A stretch of DNA of 64,000 nt from Alentia gelatinosa (Eukaryota > Annelida > Polychaeta > Phyllodocida > Polynoidae), in NCBI GenBank assembly GCA_950022655.1, contig OX465584.1, positions 26,819,469 to 26,883,468 of the forward strand. The letters are read 5' to 3'. The notes beneath the pieces are model-generated. The model worked only from the letters and a program-made list of their open reading frames with translations. It did not search any database and was not told the DNA's origin. A program made the position numbers and the translations under genes. Below, in pieces: positions 13,101-25,100 of this stretch; positions within the stretch are counted from its first letter, which is position 1; each line of letters begins with the position of its first letter.

Positions 13101-16100
13101 TTATTAATTCATACTTCCAGCTCCATTCATACCTGTTCGATTGGTCATCAAAGATGTACCATTTACCAGAGCACTGGAACATCTGGGAAGTCCTGAATTC
13201 AAAAAACATCTATCAAGGTTACTTTCTGATGTAGGTACCAATGACTTCATTGCTCCTTTGATATTGTTACATGTCCTTTATTAGCTAATTCCCTTGACCA
13301 ATAAGTAAAGCAATCCACCAAAGTCATGTTTCAACGCCCTTTTCTAGGTGAGGAGAAGAGTCCATTACCTTCTGCAATCAGCGTATGTGTCATTACACCT
13401 GGTAAGAGTAACCAGATCTACAGGTGCAGAAGCCTCTCTCACAGATTTCACTCCAACAATTTCTGTTGAACTTCACGTGGCTGTAGCTTATCACAGTCCT
13501 ACTTTGGTCCAGCATTTCCAGGCTACGTTCCAACCCTCAATCATCTCTCCAAATATTGTTTTTTCTGCGGAGGCAGGTAGGTCAATACTTTTTATCATGA
13601 TATCCATGGAGCAATTATTTTAGATTTTTGCTTTACTTAACCCAATACAACCTTGACAACCCTTTTCAGGGTATAGAACGGTGAGAAGGTGTCGTCATCA
13701 GTGGTACTTTATCATCAGGTCTAGATTGCTTGTGACTTTCTTCTTGTGATCTTGTGCACACACTTTTCATTCCCTGCTTGTGTGTACTTTTATAAACAGT
13801 AAACAGTTATATTGACACCAGAGGTTATGTAATGCTTTTTCTCTCATGTTTCCTTACCAAATTTCAAATCATCAATCCTTCAAGGCAATGCATGTACAAA
13901 GGATAAATGCCGCAATGGGACACAATGTGTTTCTAAACCTCATGGTGACTTCAAATGCAATTGCATCGAATTGGCTGACCCCCAGACGCCATTATGTTGT
14001 GAGTATATATTACCCTTATCTCTTCAATGATATTACATGTCATTTCACTATATTGAAGCTCAATTTTCTCAATCAAATTTGGATGTTCCATGAAGGTTGA
14101 CAATATATACATTTGGAAATGTGTGCATCATAAATAATTGCAGATGCATACATACATATCAAGTTGGTCATCAAAAATGTGCAATTTAGCCCTGAGCTTG
14201 AACATTTGGGAAGCAGAGAATTCAAGGATCATCTGTCAAGGATACTCTTTAAGGTAACATCGCATTGAATTACAAAGAGTTATATGTATAGAGCCAATCA
14301 TTTATTACATATGATTTGATCAACTAAATGGGTTATTTAGCAGTTGAATTACCTTCTATATATCCTGTGTTGAACAGTCATCCAAAATACCATATTTCTG
14401 ACCTTTGTTATTGACCAAGTCTTTCTTGAGACCCTCAAGCCAATTTTCTCTGAAGCGGATACTCTCCAGTCTCAGGATAATCTCAACAAGATTATTCTTT
14501 GCGGATTGAATCTATATCACTTCAGGTTTCTGCATTTGATAGTATGCATGATACCTTTTAGTCTTCTCTGCTACAAATAGTAATATAAGTGCCTCTGAAT
14601 TCAGAGAGACAGCAGCATATTTCTAATGCTCAAAATTGCAAGAATACATTTTCGAATGGGATCAATGTATCTACATTGCCTCTCCCAAGAATACCTTCAA
14701 TTATCTTCCTGATCACGCCTAGGAGTACATTTAGATGTTTCATGGGTTAATAGTATAGGGTTAATAGTATAGTGGTCCCTCTGAAAACCATTCCTTTACA
14801 TGTATTCTGAATAACAACATATTGAACCAAGCAAAGAATACATCATATCCAGGGTTTCATTTTCGTGGTCATGAAAGTTGTAATGGGCATTTGCCACGGG
14901 TAATATAATCGCTTTTAGAAAAATGTTTTAACTACATTTTTCTAGGTGAAGAGTCGAATCCATTACATTCTGCAATCAGACTATGTGTCATTACACCTGA
15001 TAAGGGTCACCCGACCTGTAGGCACAGAAGTCTACTTCACAGATTTGACACCAGCCGTTACAGTTGATGTTCGTGTGGCTGTCACTCATCGCACTGCTTT
15101 GTTGGTCAAGGATCTCCAGGATAATTTACATGCCTTGAGCATAGATCCAGACATTGTTTTCTCTTCTGAGGGAGGCAAGTATTTATTTCTTGATCATGAT
15201 AACTCCCTTTGCCTTGAAATATATTTCCCATTCAACCTCATTTTACACACATTGAATATTGATTTCAAGTGAAACCAAGCTTCTTTCTGTCTCTAATTCA
15301 ACATCTTCTATCTCTCTAGGGAATGCATGTGAAAAGGGTCATTGCCATGATGGAACAAAGTGTATTCCTGAAGATCTGGGTAGATTCAGGTGCAGGTGTT
15401 CCAAAATCGAAGGGCCACAAACACCTTTGTGTAGTAAGTGCATACTTCCATTATCTTCTCTAGACTTCTTTCTTTATTGATGCGAAGTTTAAAGTGTATG
15501 TATAGTTCAGCGTTTGCATTATAAGCATCATCAACTTTTATATGTTAGTTGTTATGTTATGTGTTTTTTTCGAATGAAAAGTGGATCTACTTTTGAAATC
15601 ATATATCTGAATTCTGGTTACTTTATTTGTGCTTCCATTGGGACACCATGAGTTTGTGAGGAGAAAATGTCATTTTGGGAGTCGGAAAGTCAGCTTCTTT
15701 TTTCCAGTTTTGATTTATCCTGGAGGATCTACAAGGGAGAAAGTCCCTGTTTTCAGTAGGCTCCAGTGCCCACATAAAGATTCAGGGTTGAAATATTTTG
15801 GGTCACACCTGGACTAACATTTCTCCAGGGTTTTAATCATTGGTCAACTTATCAGAACAAAATATAAACAGCATTTCTGTTCATACAGAGCAAATAAAAC
15901 AGTTTGGTATATACAATGCAAAAGAAGATTTCATTCAACCTAAGATGTTACATGAATAAGTGTGGGTGGAGCTAGGGAGTTGGGATATTATAATATTGCC
16001 TACTCTAAATAATTGGTTTCAGTTGATATAGTTTCTTTTCTGTACAGTGAGGGTTGCTTAACAGTAAAATGCTTAAATTCACTACATGATGGTAAAGGCC

Positions 16101-19100
16101 TCATTTCCGGGGAAAGCTCATTCTATAGGATTGACGATTTATATCTAACGCATCTCCTGTAAGCCTCCAACCTGAAGGGTTCTGTAGAGAGTAGTGAAGC
16201 AGCCCCCTGCCTGGTGATTCTTTGGTTAACAGTGGTATATCTTGGGTCTTTACCCCGTTTATATGCCAAATTTAGCAGGTGAGCTTCCCTTTTTTTCATG
16301 TTAAATGATAGTTTTTCTTTCAGTATGAACCAAGTTAGTACTAGTTCTAGTATTAGTTTTGAGACATTTTGAACGCTTTATTTTGGAACCGCACTCGAAT
16401 CGTAAAATACACAAAACTCCACTCGTTTGGTTGTGTCATAATCGTCACCCGGCTTCGCCTCGATGACGATTGCGGCCCATCCAAACTGGTGGAGTATTGT
16501 CTATTTATACGATTCTCGATGCAGTTCTATATATATATGACTATTTACGCGCTGCTGTTTGTAGTTATGAGAATGGCGCAGACTAAATAAACAAAGATAT
16601 AAAGGATTAGAGGAGCATCATCCCTTTACTATGCGCCTTAGAATGTTGAAAGCCGTTGAGATGTCACTGTAAATAGCGTGTTATAGGACTATCTTTACAA
16701 ATTGATTACACATCAAACTGATCCGCCCAGGTGTTCGTTCCTGTATCTGTTTATTCTAGATTCCCAAAGTGCAAAGTACTGATGGAAACTCTTCAAACTA
16801 ATTCTTTGTTCAAGAAAACACCGTATGTACTAATGGAGCTATGCTTGAGTTCAACAAAAGATCGTATGGGGTAATGGAGCTCTGCTTGAAGAGTACGGTA
16901 TGGCCGAATATATTCTCGACGCACATACATTAGTTCGGTTCAGGAATCATGTTGTTGACATTCTGCAGCGCTTCATCCTGTTCATAAAGCCATTTCATCA
17001 TTCGTCGGGTATACGTGAATTTCACGTCTCTACATCAATGAATTCAAATATCTAAAAAATCTCTAATAAACAGTAGGAAAATGTCACGTCTCCCTTCTTT
17101 CCTTTTTTTTTCTAGAAAGAACTTAGTATGAATATACTACTACTAGGACCTTAAGTATTTTGATTTAGCGCTCACGAGATTGATATCTTTAACTCTTATC
17201 AATGTCAATGTCTTTGGCACGTTAGCAAATGATACTATAGATTCTCTTAGGCAAGTTAGCATCTGTGCAAGTAGATATGCGAGTAATACCACACAGCAGG
17301 TATATCTGAGCTATTAATCAAATTCTTTGGCATCTTGGCAAATAATTCTATCAATCTATCAATACTATCTGTAAGAGATATATAGTTGAGTTTACAAACA
17401 ATATGTGGTGGGAATTCCCTCGAAGAAAATCGGGCCCTGAATTTCGTAAATCGGGCCCCGATTTACTTTGAGGGAGTTCCCATCATATACTAATTGAGAA
17501 GTATCACAAGAACCAGATATGAAATTATCAAATTTACAGACAAACAAACTGCTGAAGCAAAATGCCTGACAGGATTAAAGTTATACTATCGAGACCACGG
17601 GAAACCTTTTTCTGAAATTACAGCCTGTGTAGAAACCGATTTGGAAATTTTTTGTCTCTATTTCTTCCCAATGAAGGGTACAGTTGCTCACATTACATTA
17701 CGCTGAGGCTTATGCTTCTCTTGTTGGCTTGGGACAAACAAAGGTTGAATTGATCTCCTGGCCTTGGTCACTGATGAAATTCATGAGGTTTAGATTTTGA
17801 CTCTCTCTAACTCTTTCTCCAGGGGGCCTGTGAAATAATATTCTGTATGCAACTTGAACCTCTTAAATTCCTTATATAGGTCAGTGACCCCCCCCCCCCC
17901 CCCGTTCATAATGGTTTATCAAAACTGTCATTGTTGCTCATAGTTGGCTGTCTCAGTGGCACTGCTATACGCTCCTACCACACCAAAACATTGATAGGGC
18001 TGCTTTTACACAGGGGTTCTTTTTCTGGCAATCACTATAACACACAGTCCATGGCATTAAATATGGATTGACACTACATGGAACTAGTGTCACATACTTG
18101 CCTGACTGACACTCACTGACACATCACCATTGGCAGTGGCACTTGAGTCTATGGATTTGATTTGTAGTCACTACTTTCACTATTTACATCGCTTATGAAG
18201 GAATTTGGGCACCCTCTTTTCTCTTCAAAACATAGCAAAGGTTTCTTGACTACCTAGATGGTACAGCACTTCTGACACCAAGTAATGTTTGTGAAATGAT
18301 GGATTTAAATCCAGTTATTGCGGTTTCTTCGATCATTTGTAGCTGGAATGGCTGAAATTGTCTGTGGAGAAACCTCTGAAACATCCCTAAGGTTGTACAG
18401 GCTGTATTAACAGAGTTATTCGATTTGTTCTTATGCCATATGAAAAGTGTCCTTTGCATAATATGTATCACTTACCTCCTACTCTTCAAAGTATGGATTT
18501 GTGTTTTTCAATCATAATTTTACAAAGATGCCACCTATCTTTTTGGATAAAGTTTTATACATTTTCTAGCATTTTCTAGGTACCTATGTACAGGGGTACA
18601 TATGAATGTTTCTTAGTAATGTAACAGGTTATCTGCCTCTACATGCAACTCTTTCTTTGATAGGCATTGGATAATATGGAGGGGGAATAACAACCATATT
18701 GTATGGAGCGTCCGAAACCTTTTTGTGATTTTTCTTTGGGCGTGGATGGTCCTGGGCACGGGGTTGGGGAAGAAATTCAAGGTCTCAGGTATGGGCCAAG
18801 GTATGGGAAATTGCTCCAAAACCATTTACTTCATGTAGTAAAGATGTGGGGGCATCCGCTGGTGGGTGTTATTGTGAACACTGATTTACCTAGTCCCTTC
18901 TTCAAAATTTCAACTGGTGTTTTTTTACATTGTGTTTCCACCTACCGCCACCCAACAGGCTGTGTGAATTCAAATTATGGCTCTCTCTAATTACTAAAAC
19001 AATTCTAATGTCTACATATACATATTTCCTACTAATGTTGCAAGTTTGGTGCCTCTGCTTGCACTTTAACTTGCAGCACAGGTGGTTCTGTGTGTTCAAA

Positions 19101-22100
19101 CTGGTCCCAGGCGTGAGGTTGAGGTGAACATGTGAAATCTATACTGGTTCTCTCAGCAGTATAATAAGGAATTTTATTGTTTCATTGAGAATTTTTCAAT
19201 ATATGTAGCCTAGTACAGTACGGATGTGTAGCTTTGTGTTAAAGTGCTTTAGAAACATAGTTCAGGATTTACTTAATCATGATCGAGAAGCTTCTTACAA
19301 GTGTCTGTACTTCGTTTGGATGTTCAATAAAAAAAGTTCTACTTTTACTATAACAAGTATAAAAACTGAACGGTTTGGAGAAAGTCAGTATAATGGGTAT
19401 CTACATATAGGTGATATGCTGCTCTAAATGACATAAAACTTGTTTGATTGATTTTTATGAAATTGTTTGTCCTGTTCGGCCTGCGGCCGGGTTTCTACAC
19501 CTGGGCCACCCGCCATCTCTGTTACCTACCAAGGATCCTTGGTTGTGCGTAGGGTTCTAAACTCACTACCCGAGATAAGATTAATATATCTGGCGTGGTG
19601 AGTTACGTAATGCAGGCGACCCCAACGTATTTGCATACACGGGTCCAGCGGCTCTACCGCACAGCAGGGATCGGCACTCGCGGCACCTGGCGTAAAGCGA
19701 ACCACTGCTTGACTACCCTGACCTCTACATTATGAATAAGCTGAAAATAGGGGGTAACAAGTGGTAAAACTGCCGTAACTTACAGGAAAATGTAAATTAA
19801 TGCATTTCTTTTACATCCTAGCTGTATGTTCAGGACCACAATATATCAGATAGATATGTTTGATGAGTCATATTTTCTCTTGCCATCCATGGTAACCATC
19901 TACAATAACTGAGAAATTTAGCATATGCTCCTTCTTTGTTCTATTGAGATTCTAAATTGCCAAGAACTCTCAACACACTCATTGGCAATGATCATCAGGC
20001 AGCAAACCCACTAGGATGACACCCCCCTATTTGAAACTATTCCCCACCTCAAGACTGAACTGGATAAGCCAATTGCAGAAATACAGGAGGATGATATTGA
20101 TAATTTCACTTATCAAAATAAACCGCCAATGGTAGAGCTCCAAATATCTTTTCTCTCATGAGATATCCAATATCATCAGGATGTGTCACATATAAGAGAG
20201 CTACTGATAATGGCTTTGCACCGGATATTATCTTCAATGACCAATGTCTAGAAATAAATGGCTATAACACAAAGATGTTTCGAGAGTAAGGTCATTCATT
20301 GGCATCCAGGATAAAAATCTTGCACTAAACGATAAGCCTCCTTCAGATACAGCAACAATGATGTCATCAATGATGGAAGCAAATTAGATAGTAGAGGCTG
20401 CTGGGCAGAAATGCACAATTCCCACACTAGACACCCAACTATACTGTGTTGCATTGCATACTTTCTGGGAGAATGAAACCAGGTTCCAGAACTTCTATCT
20501 GAGATTCAGTGGTGTGCACCTGTTGATGAATTACTGCAGATGCCTTGGTACACTGATGGCATAATAGAAATACTGAGTGGTGTGACTGAGTTAGATGGAT
20601 TGCTCAATAGCAAAAAGTCTCTACTAAATGTAAGAGCTCTCAGGATGGTGGTAGAAGAACCTGTAAGGCTTCTCCTTCAGAAACACAACTTTCAAAAGGT
20701 TGATGATCTAGTACACATATTGACAACTGTTTCTGTGAGAAGTAGAAAATCCCAACTTTGGGTAGATTACCTGGTTAAAACTATCTTCACCATCTTCACA
20801 TATATATTTGAGCTGAGTAAGAGGCAGACTAGGCATTCCATCTGGATACTATAAAAAATGATACCTCTCTTTACTGCAGGAAAATATACCTTGAAAATCT
20901 TGGCATACAGTCTACATACATGCAATGTAATCATGTATGACAAATGAGGGATGGGGAAGGTCCACCTGTGCAGACGTACCACAAGGAAGAGATGCCTGGC
21001 AGAATCAAGGCTGATGCCCATGACAAGAATACACTGTGTGAGAAGTAGAATTCAGCACAGGTCCATGAGATTCAGAGCAGCATCAAGATAGACTTGTCAA
21101 TGTGGTGACTGGAAGGGATGTAGTCCATCCATTAGTAAATGTCTACAATGCTGTCATGATAGGTCAAACTTTAAAAAAAAAGTTTTATTGACATGTAGCA
21201 TCATCGCGCACGCGATGTTTTTCAGTTACAGTCAAGGTCTGGCATAACAGTATAGTAGTACTCAGATCTTTACAGTTCCATTTTAATCTTTGTTGAGAAG
21301 AAAGACAAATTACCTTCCACTATATATCATTATTAGCAGTTTGCCGAATTTCTGTCTTATCCAGTGTTCCCCTCTACTTAGAAGTCAGCATATCAAATTT
21401 TATAAGTTTGATATACTGAGTGATGCCAAAACCAAGGCCAACCTCAAGAATGCCATGAAAGTGGCAGTATCAAGCAGAAATGCAGAGAAGTATACAGAGG
21501 CATCTTTCTTGGGTGGTTGTGCTATACTATAGGTGTACCATGGCCAACATCTGGCACAATGAGAGACTATATTGACCGATTGTGCTGTTACATCCAGGGA
21601 CACCTGAAGAAGACTTATATCTTGTGTTTGACAAGTACATCACTTCAAAATCCAAGCATGTACTGTGCATATAAAGTGTTAGACATGTACCATTCTGATT
21701 AATGGTATCACAAATTCATAGCCATGCCATGATTGATATCACTGGAACTGTTGACCAGAAGTCTGGAATTGTAATTGAGAATCCTGATAGCTGGTATTCA
21801 TACCCTATTTACTATATAGGTGACACAACTCATATGATGTCATAACCCATCTCCCAGGCAACACCATTCATTCTGGCATGTTATAACCAGGGTAAATTTA
21901 CATCATTGACAAAGGCACAACAGAAAATATGGGCAAGCAAAGTGGGCCAGTGTGGCAAAGCTGGCTTCCTTGCTACTTGAACAAATGAAGGAAGATGTTG
22001 CCTATGCTCAACTTGTCAGAAAGCTTGTGGATGTTTCTGTAGATGTTACCTTTCATAGATTGACTTGAGAGTTTAATCATCACATTTCTGGGTTTGAGTT

Positions 22101-25100
22101 GGTTTGGCCTTTTGTTTCCTAGTCTGAAAGCATAGTGGACTTGGTTTGGGTTTTCAAGGGGATTTGTGTTTATATCTGAAAGTAAATCCAGTACTATGTT
22201 TTTTAGATTTTCGGTGGGATTTTCGGGAAGGCCTTCCAGGATAATATTTGACTTTCTCCTGTCATCCTCAATTTGTCTGATTCGGGACTCCAGTCTAGTG
22301 GTTTTGGCCTGCAGGTGCCCATTGTCTATTTCAAGAAGATCCCGTTCTTCCATCACTGCTTCCATCAGGTACTTTCTAATTTTTCGATTTTTTTATCTGT
22401 TTTCTTCAGTTTTTCAGTGATCCCTATAATATCATGATCTGCTTTGGCAGTAGCTTCTTGGGCTGAAATCTTTTTGTTTATGCTATCATTTAGCTTGTCA
22501 AACTTGGTGCTAAGTTCAGCATTGTTTTTGACAAGTTTGTCAAGTGACTCTTGTATAGAGACAAGACAGATACTTCCCTCTTTATCGCCCATAGCTCTGA
22601 TGTCAGTTCGATTTGGCATTGCCAAACTTAGAACTCTTTGGCCATGCGACATCGGTAAGTCTCCTAGCTATTTTCGTATTCTCCAACCTTTGTTGTAATG
22701 TCTTAGTTTTTTCCAGGCTGTAATATATTTACACTCGATTACAAGCACCGGGGTCCGTGACACGTCCGCCTACCAAGTAGCCATTGTGTATGCGTATTAT
22801 ATATATACCTTCAAATGCAAGTATTTGATGAATTAGATAGGGAAATGTGACTACCTCCAAGCTGGATTCAAAGTATTCTGGTATACCGAAACCCTTCATT
22901 GACACCAACCTGTCATCCCTTTCACTTATGGGACTTGGACTGGTCCCTAGTGGCCACCCCTTTGATGCATAATGACTAACACAGACGAGTCTACTATTGG
23001 AAAGATTTTTATTGAGATATTGAGTTTAGGAAATAACGAGAGAAAATGTAGAGTAATTAAGAGTAGTGTCACGAGTTATTAAAATGGCCCTAGAGAGTAG
23101 GGTGAGGAGAAAGAAAAGAAAGGTTTTTGTAGGGTGGGCGGGTGGTTCTGAATCCGACGGGAGTCCGGGAGTGAGTGAGGGCGGTTGAGGTTTGAAAGGA
23201 GGTCAGGTGGGGGTCGGGTGAGTGGGAGGAGAGGAGGAGGGGAGGGGGAGGGTAATAGTACCTCGTCTGTCGCATTACTGCCAACAAGTTGACTATAATG
23301 ACTAACACAGACGAGTCTACTATTGGAAAGATTTTTATTGAGATATTGAGTATAGGAAATAACGAGGGAAATGTAGAGTAATTAAGAGTAGTGTCACGAG
23401 TTATTAAAATGGCCAGTGGCCGGAGCAGAAAGAGGGCGGAGGCCGAACGAGTGACAGGAGGGAGGGTGAGAGAGGAGGAGTAGAGGTAATGCATAAGTCG
23501 AATGAATAAGTCCCGGGGCAATTGCCGAGGCAATTGCTCGAAGTAGGGTGAGTTTTTGTGTCTGAGAGTCCGACTCGCTCAGGAGAGTTTAGAGGTCGAG
23601 AGCCTCCAGGTCACGTGAGTGAGGAGGGGGAGGTTGTGGCGAGCCGCGGGCGTCGGGCGTGCCGGTATGGCGGGACCGACACGCCCGAATTGAAGGCCAG
23701 GCGGCTCGGCATCGGTAGAGTGTTGTGGTACGTGTGACGACACGTGATGTCAGCAGGCCGGTGGAGGTGCCGACAACCGGAGGAGGGGTGACGTGTGGCG
23801 ACATGTGGCGAGGTGAGGGCGGGCGGCGGTGGAGCCTCAGAGGGGAGGCTGGTGGCGAGGGGCCGGCTACCCTCGGAGGTGTGGCGTGATGATGACGTGG
23901 CGTGGAGCCCAGGTAACGTGTGACGACACGTGGTGTGAGGCGATCCGGTGCTGGCGACGGCGACCGGTGGAGGCGATGACGTGTGGCGACACGTGGTGAG
24001 GCGAGAATGCGGCATCGTTGAACCTCAGAGGGGAGGCCGGCGGTGAGGGGCCGGCTACCCTCGGAGGTGTGGCGTGGTCCTGGTATGGTGTATAGTACCG
24101 GGGACCAGTGCGATGAGTGGGGTGACGTGTGGTGACACATGAGGGGGCCGGTGTGTAGGCCCGCGGACCGGGCGGCCGGGATGGCAGACGTGTGGTTTGC
24201 CTGTGCCGGGCATCGGGGGCCAGCCAGCGGTGGAATGGTCGACCCCGTAAAGGGTGTGATTAATTTCCGAACCTTCCCGGGGCAATTGCCTAGACAATTG
24301 AGCGGGCGGAATGCGGGGCAGGCTGAGTGGGGCCTGTCTGGCCCGTCCGGGCTGAGAGATGGCGTCCGGACATGGGACGTGAACAATGGTAGACATGTGT
24401 GAACAGATGTAAACAGTTCGAGGGTTGACGGTGTACTGAGTCTTTTACCGGGTCCGAAAGGAGACAGTAATACAGGGTATGCGGTAGGGAGCAAGTAGCG
24501 AAGCCCCCCGAGAGTGTATGTACTGACTGACCTTACTCGCCCTGTGGTTCGCTGTGGTGTCGGTGTCCAATCTTAAAAATGTAAACAAGGTGTCAAAATG
24601 TAAACAAACAGCAAAGAACGCATTGTTTATGCATGAAACTAGTTCATCTTAGTTTTTAAAAAATGTATATTTTGAATGGATTCGCGATTCACTGGAGATT
24701 CTATTTTTTGATTAAAAAAAATCAGGAAAAAGTCACACTGCACGAAAACCACCATTTTACATATATATACGCCATTGCAATAACGCACGTATCGGCTGTA
24801 TAGTAGCTTGTTTATATTTATATATGCCTCTTATACGTGCCTGCGTTTGGGGCATCTACTAGACGGTTTCCATATGTAGACGCGCGCGACTTGGCTGTAT
24901 TTCACGCCTGGCGTATCCAAGATAAAACTTGTTCTGTGCGATATATATAAGCCAGGCGTAGATATGATACCAAAAATATGATACCCAGCACCACCCCCTA
25001 CCGCCCCCCTGACACCTCACCACCCCACCACCCTACACTCACTCTATCCACAGTGAAGCCCTGGTACACGACCCCCGCCCCCCTGCAGTGTGTGTAGACG

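Noticed and set aside
22363..22367. TGATG overlap as evidence of two cotranslated genes on the minus strand.
   Set aside because: This is eukaryotic DNA, and the two frames together make one ORF1-like protein, so a frameshift in a dead LINE is simpler.
23589..24494. A 301-residue minus-strand reading frame rich in Pro, His and Arg.
   Set aside because: It lies in the GC-rich tandem-repeat island where stops are rare. It has no recognisable domain, overlaps another long frame and mirrors the repeat unit.
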